This document shows, one piece after another, positions 1 through 8,904 of a stretch of 64,000 nt of DNA. Source of the stretch: Isoetes taiwanensis (lineage: Eukaryota; Streptophyta; Lycopodiopsida; Isoetales; Isoetaceae). The stretch is taken from the NCBI GenBank assembly GCA_021234155.1, contig JAJEKV010000053.1:7829424-7893423 (forward strand). Reading direction: 5' to 3'. A program made the position numbers and the translations under genes. Position 1 is the first letter of the stretch. Every line of letters starts with the position of its first letter. The notes under the pieces are model-generated. The model was not told the DNA's origin, searched no databases, and saw nothing but the letters and a program-made list of their open reading frames with translations.

Positions 1-1
1 T

Positions 2-430
2 TTTTGGGGCTTTGAGAGATTGCAAGAGCTGGAAAAATATTGTCTCGAACTATATCAGCAAACCAAAGAAGCACATATGGATACGTCAATACAGGGGGAA
101 GAAGGTTATGATTTAAAATCTCATGCTGGGTATACAAGTAATTCTAATGGCACTATGGAAGTTGAAAGATCAACATCAAGGTTGGAATCAGCAGCAATGC
201 TTGAACTTGCAACTTTACCTGCCAAACGTCAGGATGATTTTGTGATATATGATGGTGGAGGAATTTGCGTTTCAATTGCACAAGTTCCATATGAAGCCGA
301 CCCCATTGATGAGGATTTTGAAAAGCCGAGATACTATGTGGCTACACCTGTTGATGGCCTTGTTTCGGAGATCCATACATGGAAAGTGGAATTGGAACAT
401 AGCTCGCGCTATGCGATGAAGAGTATCTAA
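2..430 (+). pseudogene. Unrecognised open frame, partial at left edge
   Basis: The frame is open from the window edge to a stop at 428-430, giving about 142 residues. It has no ATG before about position 77, so its start lies outside the window or in an upstream exon. The N-terminal part is charged and probably helical (LQELEKYCLELYQQTKEAH). The C-terminal part is acidic and mixed (YEADPIDEDFEKPRYYV). I do not recognise a family. A second open frame at 446-835 follows in a different phase and may be a continuation after a frameshift or intron, but nothing in it confirms this. The flanks hold fragments of other genes, so this may also be a fragment. Confidence concerns only the existence of a coding-like frame. 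Confidence 0.25.
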
Positions 431-445
431 AGCCAAATTGTTACC

Positions 446-835
446 TTGGAAGTCTTCAAAGTAGAGCATGTCATGGTGCAAAGGAAAATGGGCTTCAGCC
501 TGGAGCTTAGGGATCACAAGGCGGTTGAGCTTGCCGACATTGCTGGGGTCCTTTGGTGCAGTTTTTTAACGCCATGCTCAGATTGTTTTCGCTTCATGAC
601 TCATGAACTTGTTCCGTTTGAGCGCCAAGATTTTTATGGGTTGCTGCTGCATCGATTGTATGATCCGACCAGTACAACAACACAAAGCAGACCAAAAATC
701 ATGCGCTTTTTTCGAAGAAATCTCTTAACCTGTCTTTTTAATTTCTTCATTATGGCCATTCTGAGGTTGTGGAGGTTGTTGCCTTCTTGGACAAGTTTGT
801 TCATCGAAAATCAAGAGAATTGTGGAGTTGGTTGA
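446..835 (+). other. Open frame of unknown nature
   Basis: A 129-codon frame runs to a stop at 833-835. Its first part (about residues 1-60) has ordinary amino-acid composition, while the second half is rich in F, L and R and looks translated from non-coding DNA. No motif is recognised. It may continue the frame ending at 430, because the spacing is only 15 bases and no other coding signal lies between them. It could equally be chance. Confidence 0.15.
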
Positions 836-908
836 ACTAAAATATTTTAATTGGTCATCTAGCAAAATGCTTTGGGAAGAAAATAAGTGTATTCTCTCGC
901 AACATTCA

Positions 909-946
909 TTCTAGAACTTTCTACAACATTCTGGAATTTTCTAGAA
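909..946. promoter_or_regulatory. Extended heat-shock-element array (8 units)
   Basis: TTC and GAA triplets alternate at an exact 5-base spacing for eight units: TTC 909, GAA 914, TTC 919, CAA 924 (one mismatch), TTC 929, GAA 934, TTC 939, GAA 944. Alternating nGAAn units are the known binding site of heat-shock factors, and three units suffice for one trimer. The sequence is seen directly. Binding is inferred, and no downstream gene can be assigned with confidence. Confidence 0.55.
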
Positions 947-999
947 GGATTCCTTAGGCTCACCCAAGATTCTCTTATATTTTAAAACTTTTTAAAACT

Positions 1000-1022
1000 T
1001 TCTAGAACATTCTAGAACTTTC
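1000..1022. promoter_or_regulatory. Perfect five-unit heat-shock element
   Basis: TTC 1000, GAA 1005, TTC 1010, GAA 1015 and TTC 1020 follow at exact 5-base steps without mismatch. It lies 54 bases after the eight-unit cluster. Both sit between an unknown frame on the plus strand and a helicase remnant whose 3' end faces them, so the regulated transcript is unknown. The AT-rich surroundings raise the chance expectation of such triplets, but not of a perfect phase. Confidence 0.55.
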
Positions 1023-1059
1023 GTATATGTGACATATGTGACCCAGAAAGGCACCATCT

Positions 1060-1493
1060 TCATTGTGCCCTTAAGCCCCAGCAAGCACGTGAACTTTTAG
1101 TGTGAGCTTTTCTAATGGATTGAGCTTCATCCAGAATAATTCTAAACCACCTAATGTTCGACAGTGTGCCCCTTAGCCTGGGGGGCTGCTTCTTTTCATC
1201 CTCTTCAGATGGCTTCTGTAATTCAGAACAAATGGTTCCATATGTAGTAAGCACAATGTCGCGGCTTACAAAGTTCAACACAATTTATTCTTCTCTGATC
1301 TTCATGGTATATGTACACAGATAGCTTGACAGATGGTGCTACTTTTTCCTTCAATTCATGTTCCCATTGTTTTAAAAGCGATTTAGGGCAAACAATCAAT
1401 GTGCTCCTGCATTCTTCTACATTGTATCTTTGACGTTTTGGCGGTCTAGCCTTCAAAATCAAAGCAATTGCAGAGATTGTCTTTCCAAATCCC
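1060..1493 (-). pseudogene. SNF2/RAD5 (HLTF-like) helicase exon, frameshifted
   Basis: Reading leftwards from 1493, just after an AG, the translation begins GFGKTISAIALIL, a Walker A motif of SNF2 ATPases. It continues through CRSTLIVCPKSLLKQWEHEL (motif Ia region). A frame change near 1270 leads into DIVLTTYGTICSEL and then IRWFRIILDEAQSI, which holds the Walker B box as DEAQ. This order and the DEAQ/DEAH-type box fit the RAD5/HLTF/SHPRH group of chromatin and DNA-repair translocases. Only the first part of the ATPase core is present; motifs III-VI, RING finger and HIRAN domain are absent. The exon has a frameshift and ends in unrelated sequence, so it is a gene fragment, perhaps carried here by a transposon. 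The family call is firm; the exact subfamily is less so. Confidence 0.7.
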
Positions 1494-1499
1494 TGATAA

Positions 1500-2149
1500 T
1501 TTGATAATTATAAACATATGAGTTCCCCGACAATCTGCCCTGAGTTCAGATTTCTCCATCCAAGCAAGGGCAATACGCTATATTACATCCCAACCATGTC
1601 AATTGCAGCTATAAAATATGAAATAATAATATATCTAGTCATACACGGTGCTTCGAAGTTCTATTGTTATCGGTCATTGTCTAGATTTGCTTCTTCATCT
1701 CCCCGCAATTGTATTCTAATATTCTAACCAATTTATCGATCCGGTTGCGAACGGCTAATATGGGGTGTGCACAAATGAGTCTCGGCTTGTAGGCTGCGGC
1801 GAATGCATTCTTATCAAGTTCTCGACCACCGCAAATAATCTCCGGTGTGGACGAAGATATTCGTAGTTTTTCCGATGGGGGTTGGCAAGGAGTATAGAAA
1901 ATGATGCGCATCATCTTTTAGAGAGCTTGGATTCACGTTTGATCTTGAGCCATCGCGTATACAAAAGTTCAAACCTAGAGGATATTATGCTAGACACTCC
2001 ACCGGATATTTCGTGGTGGATCTAGTTGGCTCTCAAGATAGTGTAGATTGGTTAGATAAGAAAGTCCTTGAGACCCGGCATTTCATTTCGTGCTTGTGCA
2101 ACCAAGTGGGCGGCTTGATTTGATAACTGATTCTGCGTTGGATTTTTTG
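1500..2149. other. No recognisable gene
   Basis: This stretch lies between the helicase remnant and the B3 remnant. Short open frames occur on both strands (for example 1681-1914 minus), but none has a recognisable motif. It could include introns of the two decayed genes. Confidence 0.4.
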
Positions 2150-2152
2150 TTT

Positions 2153-2526
2153 CAGCTCGTCATTCCAAAAATCAACGCAGGAAGCACATTTGCCTTCTTG
2201 ATGGAATTGTGGAGAAAAAAAAAGGTAAGATGCTTCTGTTTATAGATTAAAATCAATGCATGTGGAAATTTAGATACTGTTATTGGGATAGTTCGCAAAG
2301 TTATGTCTTCGCAAAAGGCTGGAGCAGGTTTGTCAAGGCAAAGAATTTGCAGGTGAATGATGTGGTTTCGTTTGAGAGAGATATCCAAGGTAAAAAATTT
2401 TACATCAGCTGGCGAAGGGATCCTTTCGGTCTTTGGAAATCTGATGTTGATGATGTGGGATGCAATGCCCTTTTGCGAAAGTTTTCGTTTGTTTTGGAGT
2501 CGATATTTGGTATTGAAGCAACTTAA
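2153..2526 (+). pseudogene. B3 DNA-binding domain, RAV/NGATHA type, with in-frame stop
   Basis: The frame [16 protein letters not shown]...[13 protein letters not shown]...NDVVSFERD from 2260 onward matches the C-terminal half of the RAV/NGATHA B3 domain, a plant transcription-factor fold that binds CACCTG-type DNA. Just upstream, LVIPK at about 2159 and MLLFID at about 2231 look like the first strand and the pre-WKF strand. Reaching them needs a frameshift, and a stop stands right after FID. No AP2 domain precedes it within 600 bases, which would favour NGATHA over RAV if the gene were intact. The C-terminal tail to 2526 is not recognisable. I regard it as a pseudogene fragment; alternatively the stop lies in a mis-sequenced stretch. 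Confidence 0.7.
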
Positions 2527-2559
2527 ATTCTATCTTTTGATATAACTATAATATGGTAG

Positions 2560-2960
2560 TTTTGAGCTCAGATTAGCTCCTGGTTGATCCAGAATTTTTT
2601 GAGCTCAGAATTTAGCTTATGGTTGATCCAGAATTTTTGAGGCACTGCCTTATGTATATAAGCATGATGTAGAATACAAAAAACTGGATATATGATATGA
2701 TATAGATTTCTGAAATCAGTTTTTCAAAATGGAATTTGAAGATAAAAATATGAAGAAGATGAATATGATCAGGATGGATATCAAGAAGATGAATGCCACG
2801 ATGAATAAGGATATGACAATAATATTGCTTGTTTTAATTTGTATAGGCCTATTTGTGCTATGGGTATTTTGAAAAAGCAGATGAATTTAGTGATGGACAT
2901 GGAGTTGGAGATGGTTGATCCGAATTTTTGAGCTCATAATTTAGCCACGGTTGATCCAGA
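2560..2960. repeat. Degenerate short repeat around ttgatccagaattttt
   Basis: The motif ttgatccagaattttt followed by gagctca recurs at about 2583, 2626, and (as ttgatccgaatttttgagct) near 2917, with a further ttgatccaga near 2949. In between lies AT-rich DNA with an irregular gaagatgaa-type run (2740-2820). There is no gene. Confidence 0.4.
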
Positions 2961-3200
2961 GAAAGAGAAAAAGAAGGAATTAGAAATGACATATGGATTT
3001 ACCCTAGAATTTCTACAACGAGAATATTGGGTAGTCAAAAGTGGGACTCCCATATCCTCGGTCCAACATCTTTAGAGAAGCAACAAAATGCAATCTGAAT
3101 GAGGAACTTGGTGTCCAGAATAGTGGGAGAACTGCTTCTGACGACTCCTTGCAAATCCAAGGCATTAATGTCCCATGTGTCAAAGCGTCTGATCAAAATT
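2961..3200. other. No recognisable gene
   Basis: Overlapping short frames on both strands (3035-3292) show no family motif. CACTA-1 probably begins near the right end of this stretch, but no clear terminal repeat was found. Confidence 0.3.
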
Positions 3201-3215
3201 TGCCTAAAAAATGCC

Positions 3216-3696
3216 ATCGCCCACCTGGCCGGGCATCGTCCACGACAAATGTCACGGCAAATGTCGGACACATCACCATAATTTGCTCGTGATCTGACTA
3301 ATCAAGCTATGTTCAAGTGTTTTGAGGTATGCGATTTTTAGGTTGTTACACAAAACTTGCTCGGATTTTAGGTTGCTTTCGAGCGACATAGGTATACATA
3401 AATTTCATAACCGGCAAATGTCACGACAAATGTCACGACAAATGTCGGACATCGCATGCGGCGTCATGTGACATTACGAGAACATAAGACACGTCAAGAC
3501 GCACTTGCCCGCGTGTGCTTTGCCGGTCGCATGTGACCCGGATTTTGACCATTGACTATCGCCGCATGCGGCGTGGTCTCTGTAACGTCACGACACGCTG
3601 TGCGCATTACTTGCGGTGTCTTGCCAAGTCGTAGGTGACTTGGCATGTGACCGGTTGACACTACGCCGCCCGGCGACGCCACGCCGCATGCGACGT
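3216..3696. repeat. Subterminal repeats of CACTA-1
   Basis: Short repeats such as cacgacaaatgtca occur at 3240-3265 and 3420-3447. Palindromic cores occur at 3451 (tcgcatgcggcg), 3560-3573 (cgccgcatgcggcg, a perfect 14-base palindrome) and 3681 (cgccgcatgcgacg). In CACTA elements such repeats bind the TNPA-type accessory protein. That role is inferred here from position and family. Confidence 0.6.
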
Positions 3697-3706
3697 TAAA
3701 GATTTC

Positions 3707-3714
3707 TATATAAA
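3707..3714 (+). promoter_or_regulatory. TATA box of CACTA-1
   Basis: TATATAAA stands just inside the subterminal repeats and about 110 bases before an ATG at 3818, the expected place for the single promoter of a CACTA element. It is the only such motif in this stretch. Confidence 0.5.
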
Positions 3715-3817
3715 CAACTTTTTTCGGCCTTCATTGTTATTTTCTTCGGCTCCTCTTCCAAATAAGCGCCTTTGGTGTTCTTCTTTTTAACCATATCTTA
3801 TACTTGTTTTGCCCTAC

Positions 3818-3918
3818 ATGGATCACCATGGTCATCGGCATGATCGCCGCTGGAGATGGCCGAGACGATTGATCTTTGTCTTACCACCGTGGAGGCCGGA
3901 TATGCGGAACCATCACAT
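3818..3918 (+). CDS. Candidate first exon of CACTA-1
   Basis: An ATG at 3818 opens about 33 codons rich in H and R (MDHHGHRHDRRWRWPRR). They end at a textbook splice donor, GTAAGT at 3919. No domain is recognised. It may be the start of the transposase transcript or a leader exon. The next good exon begins at 4442. The leader-module repeats and telomere repeats between them would then be intronic. Confidence 0.3.
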
Positions 3919-4011
3919 GTAAGTTCTGCGATTCTTGTATTTAGTAGCCTAGACATATATAAACTAGGAGAGGACGGTATGCTGCGAAAGTAAAAAAAAA
4001 CGCAGTGTTTT

Positions 4012-4300
4012 TGGTCAAGGACGGTGCCGCCTCCACCTTGAGTGGAGAGGACCAGTGTGTGTGCCCAAACTCACCTTCATACCTTACTAAGTACAATGTA
4101 GATTACAAAATTGAGGTGTCGCGTAGTCAAGGTCATATGTCGACTTCACCTTGAGTGGAGGGGACTCTATGTATCGGGGCTAGCGCCTCCAAAAGATCTT
4201 TATTGAAATTGAAACTTATATAAGGGTCGTTACTTTCGGGGAAAGGGCATGGTCGGCTTCACCTTGAGTGGAGAGGACTACGTGTCCGGGCCCAATTCTG
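4012..4300 (+). repeat. Three copies of the leader module in CACTA-1
   Basis: A module of about 60 bases with core caccttgagtggagaggac recurs at about 4012-4070, 4121-4180 and 4241-4300, each preceded by ggtcaagg/aagggcatgg and followed by gtgtccggg-type sequence. The same module appears four times in CACTA-2 (22233-22616), at the equivalent place after the 5' subterminal repeats. It is therefore a family feature and not a chance duplication. Confidence 0.7.
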
Positions 4301-4304
4301 TCCA

Positions 4305-4364
4305 TTTAGGATTTAGGGTTTAGGGTTTAGGGTTTAGGGTTTAGGGTTTAGGGTTTAGGGTTTA
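4305..4364 (+). repeat. Interstitial telomere repeat (TTTAGGG)7
   Basis: One tttagga unit at 4305 is followed by seven perfect tttaggg units (4312-4360) and a partial one. This is the plant telomere sequence. Inside a transposon leader it may serve as a telobox-type regulatory site, or may mark repair with telomeric DNA. Confidence 0.9.
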
Positions 4365-4441
4365 TACTACCATATATTGTATCTATCACAGCCGTTCAAA
4401 CTATTGTGCAGTATATAGTACTTACCTTTTGTAATTGGCAG

Positions 4442-4576
4442 AGGGACAAAATAGTTTGCGATTGTAAAAGATGTATGGGGCTGAAGAGACGACTTAGAAC
4501 GGTTGTTGAAGACCATCTGATAAGATTTGGTACATTTGAACAACCCACCAGATCTGATGCTCGTCATGGATATCAG
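4442..4576 (+). CDS. Transposase-associated (zinc) exon of CACTA-1
   Basis: The exon follows a splice acceptor (ttggcag at 4435-4441) and ends at a donor (cag|gttggt at 4576/4577); its 45 codons are in one phase. Translation RDKIVCDCKRCMGLKRR then VVEDHLIRFGTF matches the plant transposase-associated domain (Transpos_assoc), which has a CxCxxC cluster followed by an HL-x-x-x-G segment and occurs at the N-terminus of TNP2-type transposases. A further exon-like frame, VDDADVSSKLDVDF, starts at 4673 after tatgtag and stops at about 4774. The conserved cysteines are intact, unlike most of the element. Confidence 0.6.
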
Positions 4577-4959
4577 GTTGGTATACAATTATTATTTGTT
4601 TTTTTTTTTTTTTAAGAGTATCTCTCCCAGTTTAAGTATATATTCAAGATGTTTATGATATCTAAATATGTAGGTAGATGATGCTGATGTCTCCTCCAAA
4701 CTAGATGTGGATTTTGGTTTAATGTTGTCCATAGAGGCATATGAAACTGAAGCAAAGAACCCGATTCATCAATAATGTGGATGGGTGCCGCTCAACGCCG
4801 AGTGTTCCCCCGCGTGAAAGAACACGAAGGGCTACAATCATGAGAACATTGCATGTGTCGCGACATTTCCCAAGAACGCTTGGCCTCTCCGCCGAAAGCG
4901 TGAAATTCTGAAGAATTGCAAAGATTAGTCCGATCCTTTGTTAGGCACCGCAAAGACAT

Positions 4960-5503
4960 TTGGCTTGTGGGCCGGTGGACTTACCTATCCCTATGGATCA
5001 AGAATTTGCTTATTGGGGAAGAAGATACATCATTATCGCGGAGCCGCATTTGTCCGAATTTCGGATTCGGCCTTATCTCCCAACACGCTTGTATAGAAGT
5101 GGGCGAGATACCCACATTCCATTAATGCCATATCGTGAGGTCCCGAATAACGATTGGAAAACTTGGCAAACTTTGACTAAATATGCTTGGCGTATGAGGA
5201 TTTATGGAATGAATTCCAATCTTTGCGTCGATAGTTTGTGGGGGCATGTGATGAGGAGTTGAAGTTTATTGATGGTCGGCCCGGGGTTCATGGCAATATT
5301 GCGGGGTTCATCAACAGTTCTATTGACAACCGTGAGCGATGCAATTGTGAATTTTAGAGTGTCAAGGAGGGAGGAAGATTTTTTACAAGATCTGTAAAAG
5401 CGGATATATCATGGTGTGTGCTATTAAAATCATAAACATTGGAGATGAGTTATTCATCAACTATCGCTATGATAGACCTCTCCCATTTGAGATGGAACAA
5501 TAG
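4960..5503 (+). pseudogene. SET-domain-like segment inside CACTA-1
   Basis: The frame from 4960 contains VPNNDWKTWQTLTKYAWRMR and runs to 5262. Around 5260-5340 the adjacent phase reads FIDGRPGVHGNIAGFINSS, and after a stop and a frame change near 5383 it reads MVCAIKIINIGDELFINYRY up to a stop at 5503. GNIAGFIN-S matches the SET-domain box normally written GN-x-x-R-F-x-N-H-S, and GDELFINYRYD matches the final E-L-x-x-x-Y motif. SET domains methylate lysines using S-adenosylmethionine; the histidine of NHS is replaced by S here. At least one frame change (near 5255) and one stop (5347-5349) break it. It lies between the transposase-associated exon and TNP2, so it is either captured host sequence or a normal part of this element family. 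Confidence 0.55.
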
Positions 5504-5509
5504 TATTGT

Positions 5510-6014
5510 TGTAAAAAAAAAAAAGGAATAAAGAGGTTTTTTTTTTTTTTTAATATGTTTTTGTCATTCGTGAGTCTATACAAATGGTTGTATGTATTTT
5601 ATACTTATTACATTATTTGACATGATGGTTATCGTTACTCACGGTTAATGAACTCATTCAGAGCGGTCTCCATCCGATCCATTAGTTCTAAGTTACGAGG
5701 CAAAGGGAAACCTATCGTCGTGAATTTCAAGCCGAGGCGCACCAATATGAAGATATTGCATACGATCAATATGAAGAGGATGAAACTATTGACGAACCCG
5801 AACGAAGTCTTTTCGTGACGAGTCGATCTTTCGATATGTTGCACGCTCTTCAAGAATTACCGATATTGATTTAGATGATGTCGAGGATGGTGGTGGAGAG
5901 GATATGGTAGAAGATGTGGGATACCCTTCGAGGATTGGTCATACTGACGATGACCCTATTGTTATCGAAGCATAAACGCAGTTATTTCTGCGTCTCGAAC
6001 CTCTCGTTTTTGGC
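5510..6014 (+). pseudogene. Acidic frame remnants in CACTA-1
   Basis: After an A/T homopolymer run (5510-5555), the plus strand reads in successive phases AHQYEDIAYDQYEEDETIDE (about 5735-5795) and DIDLDDVEDGGGEDMVEDVG (about 5860-5920), ending DDPIVIEA before a stop at 5973. Acidic linkers of this kind are common between transposase-associated and TNP2 domains, so this is probably transposase coding sequence with frameshifts. No motif proves this. Confidence 0.4.
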
Positions 6015-7669
6015 GTGCTCGCTAATTCTCAATCTCCAAACCAAGTTCAAGTGGAGCAATGCAAGTGTCTACGCTCTATTGAGGTGACATACTTATCAAG
6101 TCTTTCTATCTTACCACCATCTCCATCTTTTATCTTACCACTCTTAGATCGCAGGTTATTGCACGAGAAGATCCTTCGAGAGAAGAACAATATGCCTACC
6201 GACGGATCTCAAGTTAAGAAAATGATTCAAGCGGCCGGCCTTGGTTATAAAGTCATACATGCATGTCCAAATGATTGTATGATCTTCTATCCCCCTAGCC
6301 GAGCATGAGAAGTCCACTCATTGTCTCTCGTATGTAATGAACAGAGATACGAGGGAATGACCTAAAAGGAAAAACGGTACCTCTGAAGGTTATTCGACAC
6401 TTTCCAATAATCCCAAGGTATATGCATCACCACTTCTTACAAATAGTTGTAAATTCACTTATTTTCGGTGACTTATATGTTGCCTATAATTTATTCTATA
6501 GGTTAAAGTTGATGTTCCGATTTGCAAGACATTGGCTAGCCTAATGGACTTCACGGCTACACATGCATCTAGTGATGATGTGATGCGAGTCCCGGCGGCA
6601 GGCGACTTGGAAGCATGTCGATGCGACATGGCGACTTTGGAAAAGAACCACGTAACGCGGCGTTTGGGCTGGCCACCGATGGCGTAAACCCATATGGTAC
6701 ACAATCATTTGCATGGTCTACATGGCCGGTGATGATAGTGAACTACAACATACCCCCATGGTTGTTGATGAAGAGTGGGCACATTATGATGACTTTATTG
6801 ATACCTGGGAAGAAAAACCAAGTAATTTAGATGTGTACCTAAGAATAATTGTGGATGAGTTACTCCCTTTGTGGAACACAGGTATTCAGGTCTACGATGC
6901 CCATAAAAATGGCGTTTTTAATCTTAGAGGTATACTATTGTGGACTATGCATGACTTTCCGGGTTTGCCGAAAGTGTTCGGGTTTAAGACATCGGGGCAC
7001 TTCCCTTGCATGATATGTGGGGAAAAGTTGCAGCACCGTCACTCTAAGCATCTGAAGAAAGTAGTATACGAGGGTTTTAGGAAGTATTTGCCGCTCACGC
7101 ACCCCCTTCGTAAAGCGTGCACAATTCATTGGCAATCAGAGACTATCTGAGAACCACCAAGCCGAGAATTACCATACGAGAATGGGGTGAGCGTTGGGAT
7201 AAGAAGGAAGAGGGGAAAATCCGCAAGGGGAAATCCGTGGGGGCACTGCGGACTGAAGAGGTCGTAGCCGACCTAGACGGTGAGGATGAGGAATTATCTG
7301 ATGGTGGCGAGGAAGTCCGCGGAGGAGGAAGTCTTTACTGCCAATATGAAAAGGAAGTCTGTTTTTTATAGACTACCATATTGGACCGACCTATTGATTC
7401 AACACCTTTTAGACCCGATGCATATCTTCAAGAACGTGGGAAACTCTTTATGGAAGCATGTATTTGGTCAAAAAGACACAACAAATGCCAGGATGGACCT
7501 TAAGGTAAGTAATACAAAGAAAGAGGCATGGATCCGAGGCATTAGAGAAAATTTGAGATCTCATTTCATCCCCATAAGAATCCTCCAATGGAATGGCTAC
7601 CCACTATTAACTGCAATTAATGCAGCACCAACAACTTCATTGCTGTTGTTTTTCCCCCATAACTTTTGA
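6015..7669 (+). pseudogene. TNP2-type CACTA transposase, N-terminal and core part
   Basis: The first exon (to 6418) contains VIHACPNDCMIFY, the conserved start of Transposase_21/TNP2, then VPLKVIRHFPIIPR before a GT donor. An intron with acceptor tctatag (to 6501) follows. The next part reads through RNAAFGLATDGVNPYG and STWPVMIVNYNIPPWLLMK to about 6810. A frame change near 6825 leads to LDVYLRIIVDELLPLW, GILLWTMHDFPGL and CMICGEKLQH (conserved CxxC). After a further change, LPYWTDLLIQHLLDPMHIFK at about 7368 is the TNP2 block with the conserved D-x-MH. TNP2 cuts and joins element ends. With at least three frame breaks and a MITE at 7611, this copy cannot make the protein unless some breaks are sequence errors. 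Confidence 0.85.
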
Positions 7670-7968
7670 TCCACTTGTCAAAATGTTGCGGCGTTTGTTG
7701 CATTAGATGCGGAATGAAAAGATCTTTCCAATGATATATGGTTATGATGTATTTCAATATGGTCATATGCGTTAACCTTAAAAAAATATGTTTTTTTGCT
7801 TATTTCTTATATATTATATCGTAAAAGATGTATGAATGGATTATCACTAGATAGATCTTGTGAAGGCAAACCCATTGCTACAAAAAGTTTTTGAATCGGA
7901 GTTCTGGATCAAAAGTTATAATGAAAAAATGATACTACAGAAGTTAGTTGCAGCTGCATTAATTACAG
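7611..7968. mobile_element. MITE inserted in the transposase gene
   Basis: The ends are inverted repeats: ctgcaattaatgcagc at 7611 and gctgcattaattacag ending at 7968, with arms of about 28 bases that match at most positions, continuing as aacaacttc and gaagttagtt. The interior is AT-rich and non-coding. It falls where TNP2 reading stops (after ILQWNGYP). I cannot find a clear target duplication, so the superfamily is not assigned. Confidence 0.55.
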
Positions 7969-8105
7969 GCTGCCACATAATACTGGAATGAGATATACTG
8001 GAGCTCTTCTCTTATTGGACAGTTTAAAAAGCTGACATGGCATTTTAAGCATCCCTTAATGGGACAAAATGTGATCTCATTTTTCCTCTAATGTGAAGGG
8101 CAACC

Positions 8106-8830
8106 ACTTCCTCCGGCAAAATGGGTTATTGCTAGGTCTGACCATCGAGCTATTTATGATGATTTAAGGGCCCTTAGAACACCAACTGGTTACATGCAAT
8201 CATTGCGAACCGCATTCACAAGTAGTGGGGAGCTGACTGGTTTAAAGTCCCATGACTGGCATAAGTTCTTGCATGTAAGCAATTGAAGTCCACATATATA
8301 TGCACTACTATAAAATGTAACCCATAACTTATATTTGGTGTTTGGATCATGCAGTTCTTCATGCCCCTGACCTTTAGGGGAGTTTTAGACAAGGGACCAT
8401 TGGAGGCAATAAGTGCCCTATCAAAGGTCATAAGGTTGTTACCCATGTTGATTTAGTGGTCCCCCGTCTATTTTATTTGTGGCTAAGTTTTTGTTTTGGA
8501 CCTCATAGGTGGATGTGTAAAAAACTATAGAAAAAGCGAAATTGAAGAGATGAAAGTGAAAATGGCGAGGCATGTTGCTTGTTGGAGAAGGAGTTTCCCT
8601 CTGAGCTTTCTTGTGATCAAACCCATCTTTTGGTACATCTTATTGAGGAAGTGGAGCTTTCATGAACTGTACATGCGGATGGATGTTTTTCTTGGAAAGG
8701 TTTATGAAGGTATTGAAGGATATGGTGCGTCAAAGAGCACGCCCCGAAGGTAGTATGTGAGAGGGATGGCTTGCCGAAAGAGTCACTTTTCTATATGAGA
8801 ATATATTTCCGCCTGTACATCCGGATGCAC
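8106..8830 (+). pseudogene. TNP2 C-terminal part with DUF4218-like region
   Basis: Segments in different phases follow the usual order: GLKSHDWHKFLH (about 8240-8275, matching the GLKSHDCH box), then an intron-like stretch 8276-8355, FFMPLTFRGVLDK at about 8356, and after a second intron-like stretch ending near 8508, KNYRKSEIEEMKVKM, an E-F-P-S-like segment (8591-8610), LLVHLIEEVELS, and a short V-K-E-H-A-P segment near 8730. These are the landmarks of DUF4218, which follows the TNP2 core in plant CACTA transposases. Two or more frame changes interrupt it. Confidence 0.7.
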
Positions 8831-8904
8831 CTCGCTTATGGAGTGATGAAGGGGACGAAGATTGTGGGGGTAGTGGCGAAGGCAATGGTATCGCGAGAAG
8901 TCAT

